Below are positions 1-11,210 of a stretch of DNA of 64,000 nucleotides, piece after piece. The stretch's first letter is position 1. Each line of letters starts with the position of its first letter. The position numbers and the translations under genes are program-made. The stretch comes from Pseudorasbora parva (lineage: Eukaryota > Chordata > Actinopteri > Cypriniformes > Gobionidae). The DNA lies in assembly GCF_024679245.1 (NCBI RefSeq), contig NC_090184.1, forward strand, positions 12,661,233 through 12,725,232, written 5' to 3'. Below the pieces are notes generated by a model. That model was not told where the DNA came from. It saw only the letters and a program-made list of their open reading frames with translations, and made no database searches.

Positions 1-633
1 ATAATTTCACATTTTTACTACATTAATGACTTAGTTTAAATACAGATTTATTTTCCCAGTGCTGAAGTACCCATTTAATATTCATGACCCTTCCAAATAA
101 GGCAAAAATAGACCATTTCATTCAGGGACAATTTCCAGGGTTGCAATCTAATTCTGGACCATTTTAACCTTTAAATAAGCCTTATAACCTCTATGTAGAT
201 ATAAGAGAACAATTCAAAATATTATTTCAACTCATTCTAGGGCACCTTTAAAACAGAAAGAAGAAGAAAAGGTAATATGTGTAAAGTTATGGAGAGAATT
301 GTTATTTTTAGTTTAAATCATGTGATGAAAAGCAAAGAACATTTTTCTCCTTTCCAGAGTGGGCTTCGAAAAGGTCGGAAAACTATAGATGTTATTTTAT
401 GCTTAGAGTCTGACATCATTTTAGATATTTTTAGATACATTTTATGATATGTAAAGAGGCACTTATAATTAAACTGGATAAGATGAGTATTGGAGGAGTT
501 TCCTTTTTGACACTATTCAATTCAGAGTGGGATCATCATACTCCAGAACATAAAAAAATGGTACCCTCCAATGAAGTGGCCCTATTGTAGCCCTATTCAA
601 TTTAAAGCTGCAGTAACTTTATATATATATATA
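1..633. other. AT-rich sequence, no host gene seen
   Basis: No host exon is recognised. The one coding-like trace is a short reverse-transcriptase-like stretch at 358-444, listed separately. The segment ends in a short TA run that abuts the CACTG terminus at 634. Confidence 0.5.
358..444 (+). pseudogene. possible LINE reverse-transcriptase fragment
   Basis: A 29-codon open stretch reads SGLRKGRKTIDVILCLESDI and continues to a stop at 445. It resembles the 'GFRxGRST(I/M)D..LE' motif of non-LTR reverse transcriptases. Nothing else of the domain is recognisable nearby, so this would be a relic. A chance open stretch is the alternative. Confidence 0.3.
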
Positions 634-794
634 CACTGTAAAACCCAACAAGTTACGGTAACTCAAACCATTTGAGGAAACCGATTGCTTCAAACCAATT
701 AAGTTTTAAAACCATTAAGTATGAGTACTGAAAACTCATATACATTGAGTTAAATTAACTCATATTTTAGTGTTGTTTAAGTGTTAAAACTTAT

Positions 795-1167
795 TGTAGC
801 AAAGTTCGATAATGGAAGGAAGGAAGAGGACACGGGGGTCGGTTGGACTGTTGACGCTCTCTGTATTTATTTATAATTCTCAAAACACATGAGCACACTC
901 AATGGTGTGCTTTTCTCTCAACACAACGATCACTTCCGGGTCGGCACTTCCGGCTTCCGGTTAACTCAGTCTCTGGGGTTCGCGTCAACAGTCCGGCTCT
1001 CTCTCTCCTCGATCTCCGGTTCCACCGATGTTTTATACCCTCTCCGCGCTCATTACTAGAACGAGAGACAGGTGTTATTAATCTGCTTCCAACCCACTCA
1101 CTTACCGCTTGTCCCGCGGCTCTCTCTCCCGCTGCAGACCTCGCTGAACCACGCCCCCCTTGCCACA
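795..1167 (-). repeat. 3' LTR of the gypsy element
   Basis: A 373-bp terminal repeat. The stretch 959-1167 is repeated almost base for base at 4108-4316. The ends are TGT and ACA on the plus strand. Its left end resembles the start of the solo LTR at 27052, so both belong to related LTR families. Confidence 0.85.
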
Positions 1168-1184
1168 TACCCCCACCGCCCGAC

Positions 1185-4106
1185 TCAGGCCGGGGAGCCG
1201 TCCGGCCTGCAGCCCCTGTCCGACGCGTCAGTCTGCAACAAAAAAGGGAGAGAAAAGTCAGGGGAGTGTAAAAGCGGCCCGCCACATAGAGCAGCCTTAA
1301 CTCGGGTGAAGGCCTGCTGGCACGGCTCCGTCCATTGGACCGTATCTGGTAGCCCCTTTCTAGTAAGGTCAGTCAGAGGGCTGGTGAGGTCCGAATAATT
1401 TGGTATAAACCGTCTATAATATCCCGCCAGCCCCAAGAACTGCCTTACCTCCTTTTTGGTCTTGGGTCTCGGACAGGTTGCAATTGCGGCGGTCTTATCA
1501 ATTTGGGGACGCACCTGCCCATGACCCAAGTGGAAGCCCAGATACCTTACCTCCACCCGCCCAATTGCACACTTCTTCAGATTGGCCGTGAGCCCCGCTC
1601 CCCTCAGCGACCTCAAGACCGCCCTGACATGCTGCATATGCCGCTGCCAATCGTGACTGTAAATCACGATATCGTCCAGGTAGGCAGCAGCATATGCGGC
1701 ATGGGGACGCAAAATCCTGTCCATGAGGCGCTGAAAGGTAGCGGGTGCCCCGAACAAGCCGAAGGGAAGCGTGACGAATTGGTGCAATCCAAACGGCGTG
1801 GTGAAGGCTGTCTTTTCTTTGGACAATGGAGACAAGGGGATCTGCCAATAGCCCTTCGTTAAGTCCAATGTCGAATAAAATCGAGCCGTGCCCAGCCGAT
1901 CAAGCAACTCGTCAACCCGCGGCATTGGATACGCGTCGAATTTCGACACTGCGTTCACCTTGCGGTAGTCCACACAGAACCTGACCGAGCCGTCGGTTTT
2001 AGGGACCAAAACGATCGGGCTCGCCCAGTCACTGTTGGACTCCTCTATTACTCCCATATCGAGCATTGCCCCTAATTCTTCCTGAACTACTTTTTTCTTG
2101 TGTTCAGGTAAGCGATACGGCCGGCTGCGAACTACCACGCCCGGCTCGGTCTCGATATGGTGCTGAATTAAGTTGGTACGTCCCGGTAGGGGCGAAAACA
2201 CGCCGGCGAACTCCGCCTGTAGTTTAGAGAGATCAGTGAGTTGGGATGGTGAGAGGTGATCTCCCCCAGGGGCCAGCGCGACCGATTGTGCTTTGATGCT
2301 CGCCTCTGGCCTGAGATCATCCTCTCCCCCGATCACCGTCGCCAACAACACTGATTCCACCTCATTCCATTTCTTAAAGAGATTGAGGTGGTATATTTGA
2401 CGTGCCCCGTTCCTATCGGACCGTATCACTTCATAATCGAGGTCTCCAACCTGTCGTGCGACCTCAAACGGCCCCTGCCACTTCGACATTAATTTAGAGC
2501 TCGATGTAGGGAGTAATACGAGCACTTTCTCTCCCGGTGTAAATTTGCGTAGTCTCGTACCCCTGTTATACGACCGGCTTTGGCGGTCCTGGGCTTGCAA
2601 CAAATTCTCCCTAGATAGCCGCCCCAAGGTGTGGAGTTTTGTTCGCAAGTCCAGCACATATTGGATTTCGTTCTTGGCCAAAGAAGGCCCCTCCTCCCAA
2701 GTTTCTCGTAGGACGTCCAGCACCCCCCGGGGCTGCCGTCCGTAGAGAAGCTCGAAGGGGGAAAACCCCGTGGAGGCTTGCGGGACCTCTCGCACAGCGA
2801 ATAAGAGGGGTTCTAACCACCGATCCCAATTTTTGGCGTCTTCCTGTACGAATTTACGGATCATGGATTTAAGAGTGCGATTAAATCGTTCGACCAAGCC
2901 GTCTGTTTGTGGGTGATAGACGCTTGTCCGAATAGATTTAATGCCCAATAATCCGTACAATTCGCTTAACGTGCGTGACATAAACGCCGTGCCTTGATCA
3001 GTGAGGATTTCTTTCGGAATCCTCACTCGGGAGATTAAACGAAACAGTGCGTCCGCAACACTCTTCGCAGAGATGTTGCGGAGAGCCACTGCTTCCGGAT
3101 ATCGTGTTGCGTAGTCCACGATAACTAGCGCAAAACGATGTCCGCGTGCGGATCGCTCTAATGGCCCGATGAGGTCCATCGCAATTCTCTCGAAGGGGAC
3201 CTGCATTAATGGAAGGGGGCGCAATGGCGCTTTTGGGGCGGCCAGTGGATTCACCAACTGACATTCAGGACAAGACGCGCACCACCTGCGCACATTGTCG
3301 TGAATGCCTGGCCAAAAAAATCGGGTCATTAAACGATTCAGCGTGGCCGCCTGTCCCAGGTGGCCCGCCATTGGGTTAGAGTGAGCCGCCTGGAAAAGCA
3401 TTTCCCGGCGGCTCTTTGGCACTAACAACTGGGTTGTATCCACTTTTGTCTGAGCGTCTTGGGTCACTCGATACAACCTGTCCTTAATAATGGCAAAATA
3501 AGGATACGTGACGGGCAATGCAGGTTGAAGGGACTGACCGTCGATAGTGCGGACCTGCTGGAAAGCATGTTTTAGGGTCTCGTCCTGAGACTGCTCCAGA
3601 GGGAAGTCATCGCGGTCCGAGAGAATCAGTCTCTCGACCCCGCTCGGTTCCTCTGAAGCAGTTCCCGAGGGCCCCGTATCAGTCTCGCCAACCTGCACAC
3701 GCACCGCCCCGTTCCTAGCCTTGTTCTCCCAAGCGGCATCCGCGCATAACGACCCCAATAACGCCGGAAAGGCGGGCCAATTCGTTCCCAGAATTAGCGG
3801 ATGCCGGAGGTGGGGACTAACCGCCACCTCAACACTATGATTTTCTCTCCTAAACTGTATCGTGACTGGGACAACCGGATATTCCACCACATCCCCGTGC
3901 ACACACCGCACCTTAACCATGCGGCTTGTATCCAATGCCCCAGGCTGCATCAGGCTTTGATGGATCGAGGTTTGGTTACATCCTGAATCCACCAAGGCCT
4001 GATATGTACCCCCCTTGATACTCACAGGAATTTGGTACTCTCCTGCTTGATCGGGGGTGGTCCGCTGGAAGTCCGGGACCCGGATCATTGTCCCGATGTC
4101 CATCAT
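1185..4106 (-). CDS. pol: gypsy-clade Pol: protease-integrase-RT, RNase H cut off
   Basis: A 973-residue uninterrupted frame. Domains in order are: aspartic protease (DSG at residues 40-42); integrase zinc-binding region (H242, H249, C276, C279); integrase core with D311, D370 and E406, where the last two are 35 residues apart; integrase C-terminal region to about 580; reverse transcriptase about 640-870 with D748 and YLDD at 809-812; and a connection region. The protein stops just after the first RNase H acidic residue (D960), so RNase H is essentially lost. Integrase lies before RT, which is the Ty1/copia-like order, while the RT motifs are Ty3/gypsy type. This arrangement is known from Gmr1-like elements of deuterostomes. 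The start at 4106 follows the LTR deletion and is probably not the native start. Without gag, RNase H and a leader the copy cannot be autonomous. Confidence 0.9.
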   Translation of the reverse strand: MMDIGTMIRVPDFQRTTPDQAGEYQIPVSIKGGTYQALVDSGCNQTSIHQSLMQPGALDTSRMVKVRCVHGDVVEYPVVPVTIQFRRENHSVEVAVSPHLRHPLILGTNWPAFPALLGSLCADAAWENKARNGAVRVQVGETDTGPSGTASEEPSGVERLILSDRDDFPLEQSQDETLKHAFQQVRTIDGQSLQPALPVTYPYFAIIKDRLYRVTQDAQTKVDTTQLLVPKSRREMLFQAAHSNPMAGHLGQAATLNRLMTRFFWPGIHDNVRRWCASCPECQLVNPLAAPKAPLRPLPLMQVPFERIAMDLIGPLERSARGHRFALVIVDYATRYPEAVALRNISAKSVADALFRLISRVRIPKEILTDQGTAFMSRTLSELYGLLGIKSIRTSVYHPQTDGLVERFNRTLKSMIRKFVQEDAKNWDRWLEPLLFAVREVPQASTGFSPFELLYGRQPRGVLDVLRETWEEGPSLAKNEIQYVLDLRTKLHTLGRLSRENLLQAQDRQSRSYNRGTRLRKFTPGEKVLVLLPTSSSKLMSKWQGPFEVARQVGDLDYEVIRSDRNGARQIYHLNLFKKWNEVESVLLATVIGGEDDLRPEASIKAQSVALAPGGDHLSPSQLTDLSKLQAEFAGVFSPLPGRTNLIQHHIETEPGVVVRSRPYRLPEHKKKVVQEELGAMLDMGVIEESNSDWASPIVLVPKTDGSVRFCVDYRKVNAVSKFDAYPMPRVDELLDRLGTARFYSTLDLTKGYWQIPLSPLSKEKTAFTTPFGLHQFVTLPFGLFGAPATFQRLMDRILRPHAAYAAAYLDDIVIYSHDWQRHMQHVRAVLRSLRGAGLTANLKKCAIGRVEVRYLGFHLGHGQVRPQIDKTAAIATCPRPKTKKEVRQFLGLAGYYRRFIPNYSDLTSPLTDLTRKGLPDTVQWTEPCQQAFTRVKAALCGGPLLHSPDFSLPFLLQTDASDRGCRPDGSPA

Positions 4107-4107
4107 C

Positions 4108-4316
4108 GCTTAACTCAGTCTCTGGGGTTCGCGTCAACAGTCCGGCTCTCTCTCTCCTCGATCTCCGGTTCCACCGATGTTTTATACCCTCTCCGCGCTC
4201 ATTACTAGAACGAGAGACAGGTGTTATTAATCTGCTTCCAACCCACTCACTTACCGCTTGTCCCGCGGCTCTCTCTCCCGCTGCAGACCTCGCTGAACCA
4301 CGCCCCCCTTGCCACA
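4108..4316 (-). repeat. truncated 5' LTR of the gypsy element
   Basis: A 209-bp copy of the U3-side part of the LTR at 959-1167. About 164 bp corresponding to 795-958 are missing, and the junction leads directly into the start of the pol frame near 4106. The element therefore lacks the normal 5' leader. Confidence 0.85.
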
Positions 4317-4423
4317 CTTATATTTTAGTGTTGTGTTGATCAATTATTAAGAGTAAACTGAACTTAAAGATTTTAAGTTAATTTTATTAATTCAGTTTGA
4401 ATTCAGGTAACAAATCTAACTAA

Positions 4424-5065
4424 GTCTTAACAACTACATGGTTACTTAAATGGTTTTAGGAAACAGATTGCGGCAAATGGTTTAAGTTCATCAAACTCAA
4501 AGTGATTAAGTTACATAAGACTAAGCACAAGCTAACATTGGTACAAAATGAAGACAGAACAGGAGGGTATTTTTAAGTAATTTATTGAAATATAACATTT
4601 ACATCATAAATACAGTATGCCTGTATTGTGTTATTAATCTGGAAGCAGATTAATAACACATGTAGTCTTAACAACTACATGGTTACTTAAATGGTTTTAG
4701 GAAAAAGATTGCGGCAAATGGTTTAAGTTCATCAAACTCAAAGTGATTAAGTTACATAAGACTAAGCACAAGCTAACATTGGTACAAAATGAAGACAGAA
4801 CAGGAGGGTATTTTTAAGTAATTTATTGAAATATAACATTTACATCATAAATACAGTATGCCTGTATTGTGTTATTAATCTGGAAGCAGATTAATAACAC
4901 ATGTAGTCTTAACAACTACATGGTTACTTAAATGGTTTTAGGAAACAGATTGCGGCAAATGGTTTAAGTTCATCAAACTCAAAGTGATTAAGTTACATAA
5001 GACTAAGCACAAGCTAACATTGGTACAAAATGAAGACAGAACACGAGGGTATTTTTAAGTAATTT
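4424..5065. repeat. 241-bp tandem repeat, 2.7 copies
   Basis: Copies start at 4424, 4665 and 4906; the third is cut short. Full units end in a perfect 15-bp-arm hairpin with loop GAAG (around 4626-4660 and 4867-4901). The unit contains 'ggttacttaaatggttttag', in the style of the subterminal sequence at 645-700. It may therefore be amplified subterminal DNA of the CACTA-like element. Confidence 0.9.
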
Positions 5066-5197
5066 ATTATAAAACAGCACAAACATGTTTAAAAAAGTCA
5101 TAACATTTAAATAACAAAACATATAAAATAAAAAAAATTATGTAAAAAGGTACGTTTCCTCAAAAAGCAAAAGCACTGTATGATCTTTAATGTACTC

Positions 5198-6295
5198 TAA
5201 GGGCGTTTTCACACCTGAAAGTCCGCACCAAGGTCCGAACCAAAGTTTGTGTTTGGACATTTGGTTCTTTTTGGTTTGCTTTCACATTGCAGTTATCTCA
5301 GCGCACCAAAGAACTTTACATGACGCACTGGCGTCCTGTCGTCATCATCTATGTGGGCTGCATCGTAACATTGATTGGTTTGTTAGCGGACGTGCGTCTG
5401 ACGTCAGTGTGTTGTCAATTCAGCGGCTAACTTTGACAAGAATGAATGAACAGACGCATCGTTGCCAATACTGTTAATATTATGGCATTACTATCTGCAG
5501 CACCAACTATACTCGAGGCAAATTCACCAAATGAACGTCCTCGTTGTGCAAACATTTTATCGGCGCCGACATGAAAGGAGAAGCTCCTAGAAGATAGGCT
5601 TTTTAGCCAAACAATGTATTTTATTTTATAGTTATGTTTAAATATTATAATGTTATTTTTAAATTTCATCTAGGCTATATTGATTATGAAACGTGCACAG
5701 ATGTGCAATATATGTCAAAGACATCGAGTCAGAAATAATTTTTACCACTTCATTAAGATTTGTTTTGTAGAAAGCTTTATTTTATATCTTAATTTTAATA
5801 AATGTTTCATCGTTTGCCTGAATTTAATAAATAAGCTTAAATAAATAATATAAAATCCCGTGACGGAGTGATCATTTGCGTTGCACATGAACTGGAGCAG
5901 TCTCATAAATAAACCGAAACTCATATAGTCGAGCACTCTGTTCACGCGAGCTGACATGAGTACACAAGCGGTTCTGGATAAAATGCTGCGCGCTCCATCA
6001 CTGCTGCTCACATGTGCTGTGAGTTTAATCTGTGTTTTTTCACTAATCCTACACCAGAACTTCCTGTAAATGGTCTGAAAGTCCGAACTATATAGAAAAT
6101 GCTTTCACACAAGAAACGAACCGAACCTTTGTTCTGTTTGGTCCGGACCGAGACTACCTCTTGACGTCGGACCAAATTTCGTCTGTTTGGTCCGGACCAT
6201 GGTCCGAGGGAGGTTTCACACCTGTAATTTTGGTTCGTACCAAACTGAAAAGTCCGAAAATCCGGACCAAACAAGGTAGGTGTGAAAGCACCCTA
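5198..6295. mobile_element. non-autonomous DNA transposon, ~1.1 kb
   Basis: The ends are imperfect inverted repeats. The left end reads TAAGGGCGTTTTCACACCT. The right end, on the minus strand, reads TTAGGGTGCTTTCACACCT. Subterminal GGTCCGGACC-type motifs occur near both ends (5210-5245 and 6140-6275). There is no coding capacity. A clean target duplication was not found. Confidence 0.7.
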
Positions 6296-6976
6296 AGTGT
6301 ATTGCACTGACCGAAGACTTGGCAGACATCACCACCTCATCTTTAAAGACAATCAAAGCATCCAGTGGGTTTAAAGGTAACGTTCCCTCTTCCTCCTCGA
6401 CAGTAAGGATGGTGACTGTTGGCTTCTGCACCTGGTCAAGCTCCTTTTTCTATATGCATTGGAAAAAAAGTTTGTATGTCACCACATATAAAAATAACCC
6501 TTGTCAGGGCAGACACCATATTTCAATTTTCATAAATAAAAAAAACGTTGTTATAAGGAACGGATTATTGTTGATTTAATTGGGCGTGTGCTTATTTAAA
6601 ACCCTGTAGTTCAATTTTGTAAAGATGTTAAGTTGTTTGTCAGCAAGGTTTAATTGGGGGAAAAACATTTTCAGGGGTGTATCAGCCGAATGTTCTAGAC
6701 CTTGAATTGAATGACGAATTGAATTGAATTGAATTGAATTCAAGCGATAATGCACACATTGCAAAACATTTGTTTTTCATGTCAGTATGTCATAAATAGA
6801 AAGAGGCAACAGTTTACTGTCAAAGATTTGTCGCTCACATCACGCCGCATCCAGTGTAGACAACATAACGGAATATAAGGGGCTCTTTTGTCCTGTCGCG
6901 CTGCTCACATCCGGTGTAGACAAGGTGAAACAAGACAGATTTGATTAACAAATTTTAAATGGATAATGGCAAGACA
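6296..6976. other. no gene recognised
   Basis: AT-rich sequence with a short GAATT-rich run near 6705-6740 and two similar 'catcc(a/g)gtgtagacaa' phrases at about 6849 and 6907. No exon with supporting splice sites or known motifs was seen. Confidence 0.4.
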
Positions 6977-7590
6977 TCCTTGGTGTAAATTACGTTCTTC
7001 TTTCAGATTAATATAATCAGAGCGGTATTAATAAATGTCCTGGTTAATCCAAGCATTATAATGGCAGTAAATGGCTGTCCAAAATTTGAAGCCAAAAAAG
7101 TGCATCTATTCATTATAAAAGTAATCCACATGACTCTGGAGGGTTAATAAAGTACTTCCGAAGTGAATCGATGGGTTTATATAAGAAAAATATCCATATT
7201 TAACTCGTTATAAAATAAGAAAATAACTAGTTTCCGGCGCAACGATGACGTCGGATATAGCGTAAAAAAGCATAACAGCCACGGCGTTGACGGCGGACGC
7301 AGCGTAAAAAACATAAATGATGTGACGATGATGTCGGGCGTTGCACAAGCGTTTTGAATCACGAGAGGATATTTTTCTTACACAAACCCCATCGATTTAA
7401 TTCAGAAGGCCTTTATTATTCCCCCGGAGCCGTGTGGAGCACTTTTAAAATGGATGGATGCACTTTTTTGGGCTACAAATTTTGGGCTGCCATTCACTGC
7501 CATTATAAAGCTTGGACGAGCCAGGACACGTATTAATATAACTCTGATTGTATTCGTCTGAAAGAAGAATGTCATTTACACCAAGGAGGA
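6977..7590. mobile_element. fold-back MITE
   Basis: About 220-bp arms (6977-7197 and 7363-7590) are imperfect reverse complements around a ~165-bp centre. Shared phrases include 'ccttggtgtaaat' on the left and 'atttacaccaagg' on the right. It is non-coding. Short open frames here are arm artefacts. Confidence 0.75.
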
Positions 7591-7933
7591 CTTGAGGGGG
7601 GGAGTAAATCAGGGTGAACGATTCCTTTAAGCTTGAGCTGAGATTGGTTTATTATGTGTCAAATAAGCTTTTGCTGTGCTCAATGTATATGCTAATGAAA
7701 GCCTAAATTAAACGTTTTGAAGACTAGATTTTCAATGGACAGATTAATAAAATTCTTATGTGTTTGGAACAATATGAGGGTTGTTAATTTATGAATCATG
7801 ACTGAATTTGTATTGGCAAGTGGACTATACATTTAAGACAACTTGAATGATCAACTATCAGTCACTGTAACCACACCATGCATTTATGCTGGTGGCAGCT
7901 GAAAGGTTAACATGTTGCTAAATAAATGTAATC

Positions 7934-9245
7934 AGGGGCGTAGCCATCTTTTCAGAAGTGAGGGGGACAGAAATGTCGTAATACAATTTTTTTTGGACCA
8001 ATATAATTTATCGCATCTCTTGCTTTTAATTGGGCAAGATATCAAATACACTGCTGAACAATAACCAATAATTAATATCTATAATATTATTCTCCTATTT
8101 TTTGTGCCAATTTTATGATTGTAATCATTGTCTAATCATTCTCATATGAGGATCTGATGATCAACACACATTTATGATTATTATCAGTTGTGCTGCTCAT
8201 GGTGCTGCTTAATTTTTGTGGAAACCATCTAAACATTTGTGGTAAAATTAAAAAAAGAGAGAAATTAATACTTTTGTTGATCAGACATGCATTAAATTGA
8301 TCACAAGTGATATTTTTAAAATTACAAAAGATAATTTATTTAATGAATGCAAATAAATGCTATCCATTGAACTTTCTATTCATTAAAGAATTCTGAAAAA
8401 TAACATGTATTACGTGGCTATCATGGTTTCCACAACATTTTTAAGCAGCACAACTGTTTTCAACACAGATAATAATCATAAATGTTTCTTGATTATAAAA
8501 TCATCATATGAAAATGAATAGTGAAGGATCATGTGACACTGAAGACTGGAGTAATGATGATAAACTCAGCTTTGATCACAGGAATAAATTACTATATATT
8601 CACATAGGAAAAAAGCTGTTTTAATTTGTAATAATATTTCAAAATATTACTGTTTGAACTATTTTTGATTACATAAATGCAGCCGTGGTGAGCAGAAGAT
8701 ACTAAACATTAAAAGCTGCATTGTTCATATGATAGCCTATACTATTGTCAATAAATAGCCTACATTGAGATGACTTGGGAAAACACACATAAAGCATATA
8801 TTGTCGCACTCGTCTGATGGTCGTCGTCACGTTTCATCATCATAACGATTGTTTTCCTTCAGCTGCAGCTCCAGCGTGACAGGATCTTCAATGATATAAC
8901 CTTAAAATCGCCCTCCTCATATTTAGATGCGAATAAAATTACAGGTCATGCATAGATTATTTTTTGTCTCTGAATTGAAATCTTGATGTATTCACATTGG
9001 TTTCTATGTTAATACACTTGCCCGAGACCTCAAGAAGCGCGCAATCAACCGAGATTAGAGAGAGCTGTTTTTAGCGTCTCTGTTAACTTGCCCGCCCCCG
9101 CACAGGGTAACACCGGTTCGAATCCCGCTCGGAGCGGGTCGACTAGTATCGGTGAGACCCAGTAAAAGTGCGGGGGACGAAAATACATTTTATTAAAAGT
9201 GAGGGGGACACGTCCCCCGCGTCCCCCGCGTAATCTACGCCCATG
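7934..9245. mobile_element. hAT-type non-autonomous transposon with 8-bp TSD
   Basis: The element starts CAGGGGCGTAG and ends CTACGCCCATG, and is flanked by a perfect 8-bp duplication AATGTAAT (7926-7933 and 9246-9253). TIR type and duplication length fit hAT. Inside, 8424-8700 matches a repeat seen again, inverted and decayed, near 56380-56530. A B-box-like GGTTCGAATCC at about 9115 is part of the element. No transposase is present. Confidence 0.85.
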
Positions 9246-9253
9246 AATGTAAT

Positions 9254-10473
9254 GTAGTTTTGACATGTGTCCTACCTTGTGTCTTGAAAACATCTCCTGA
9301 CTCTTCCTTTTAAATAGTAACAGACCTGCCAGGATCGTAGTTTTTTTTATGATTCATGACAAGACTTCTTTCAACCACTGCAAATCTAGCATTGCCAATT
9401 ACCTTACACCTTTACAAACCCAAGGCAACTTCAGGATAACTGCCAGTGAAAATATAACACACGAAATGTTTCTGTTTATATTAGGAAAGCCGACTATAAC
9501 AACAACTTTCAAGACTTGACCAGTATTCTCCTGAAGCAATACAACATGACTTTGAATGATAGACAGACTGGACTTTGGACTTTAAGCCTTTTAAAAAAAT
9601 CATATTGCTTCAGAAGACTTACAAGTTGTGCTAAAAGACATTTATGGTCATAATTACGTTTGCAAAAATAGCAATTCATTCAAAAATTAAAATTGAAGAA
9701 CAAACTTATATTTGTATGAACATTATGTAACTGTTCATAATGTTATCATTTGCATTTTGCACAGTAACGTTACAAAATTCCATTGATTTGTTCAATGTTA
9801 ATTCTAACTTACTTACTCATAGAATTGTAGCCACGTTGCTGCCATTTCACCTTCGTCTTTGCTCTGAAAAGATTTAAAAGCATGGCAACAATGTGAGTTT
9901 CAAATGAGAAAACGTCATGAGAAACAAATAACAGTTTAAAATGTTATCTAACGTTAGCAAAACAGGATCTAAAATGCTCCTCAAGTCACTTTGTTCACCC
10001 CGGAGCTTCAGCTGCTTTAGTCAAATTAACTAGCATCACATATGATAGAGGAAACTCGAATTCGATTAACAATACATTTAAAACGGTTGTAATATAAGGA
10101 ATGCGTGAGTTTGCATTAACGTTACCTTTTGCTTTAACGTAAGTTAGTTAACTGTGGCACGAGACGAGAGACATGGAAAGATGGCCAACTGTCTCAAAAG
10201 CCAGCGTTTATCTGTCCGACTGTGAGAAAGCACAAACATATATTTTTTAATTCCCCGCTGACAAACTGCAGTGTAAAACAGCATAATTAACTCCAAACGT
10301 GTACATTACCGTTGATAACACTGGTGCAATAGCGCATTTGCTCCTAATGTTAGATTGTTTGCTGGCTAACTTTACACACAACATTACTGAGCTGGTTAAT
10401 CTTCGGATAAACATAAAAGAGGTACGAAAATAACACTGAAAACGTTCAAACATGAGCGAAATATGAAGAAACG
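9254..10473. other. no gene recognised
   Basis: About 1.2 kb of AT-rich sequence. No conserved coding motif, tRNA or clear TE terminus was identified. Confidence 0.4.
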
Positions 10474-11210
10474 CTTATATGGCGTTTAAATAAAGTCAAA
10501 AGTCGCGCGCACGAAAACCACGAGCACGCGAATAAACCCAAGCGCGCAAAACAGACCCACGAGAGGAAAATAGCAACGCGAGAGCGCATCAGTGCACCCG
10601 CGAGAGCGCATCTGTGCAGCCGCGAGCGCATTTGTACACCGCGAGCGCGCGAAACAGTATTTAGGGGTGGAAATGAATACTAGCGCAAGCCCCTGCTGCC
10701 TAGCGCGCACAACTGCAAATGAGCGCTCGCGTGACTACTCAACACTCGCTCGCTCCTCGAGTTGACTTTTGACACTTTGAGGGCGGGGCAATGACTTTTG
10801 TCTTCCCACCTGTGATTGGTCATTTGTTTAATCAGTTTTACTCTTGTTTAAACATGTAGCAGGACTAGGACAAGGCACGTTTTAAGGAACTATTATGTCG
10901 GACCCTGAGTAGGTAATTTAATTTTTAAGTCTTTGTGTTTCGAGTGCAATATATTCAATATATGAAATTGTATTGTACAATTTCGAAGGTATTTTGTTTA
11001 CAATCATCTTGAATAGTTTGTATAGGACCTTAACACCAAAAAGATAAGCTAATTTAAGATAAAGCTGGCTAACCCATAAATGTAGGATGTTAAAGGTTAG
11101 TTTTGACCTACATTGACAATATACAGTAAATAAATCATCGCTGAGTAGCATTTCTAGCTACTTAAAGCTAGTATGCTAATGTATAAACAAAGCAGCGTAA
11201 ATGCAATCTT
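10474..11210 (+). repeat. left arm of a 2.5-kb palindrome
   Basis: This ~737-bp arm is the near-perfect reverse complement of 12203-12941. The outer ~250 bp are CpG-rich. Moving inwards there is a GC box (GGGCGGGGC at ~10782) and an inverted CCAAT box (ATTGG at ~10816). Then comes ATGTCGGACCCTGAG followed by TAG and GTAATT near 10894. That is a promoter-like layout pointing to the centre. No complete gene follows. Confidence 0.88.

Larger units (their letters stand above)
795..4316 (-). mobile_element. Ty3/gypsy-clade LTR retrotransposon, 5'-deleted
   Basis: The element reads on the minus strand. It is flanked by a perfect 5-bp target duplication CTTAT (790-794 and 4317-4321) and its LTRs have TGT..ACA ends. 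The 3' LTR (795-1167, 373 bp) looks complete. The 5' LTR keeps only 209 bp (4108-4316) and runs straight into the pol frame. The rest of the 5' LTR, the primer-binding site and gag are therefore deleted. A G-rich tract just inside 1168 (minus strand) is a plausible polypurine tract. The target duplication shows that the copy inserted as a unit and was deleted afterwards, or was mobilised in trans as a deleted copy. Confidence 0.88.

Noticed and set aside
9100..9135. tRNA-like B box (GGTTCGAATCC)
   Set aside because: No matching A box or cloverleaf; it lies inside the hAT-type element near its right end.
10446..10710. Cys/Ala/Arg-rich open frames, mirrored at 12704-12982
   Set aside because: CpG-rich palindrome arm; the frame is not preserved between the arms and has no known motif.
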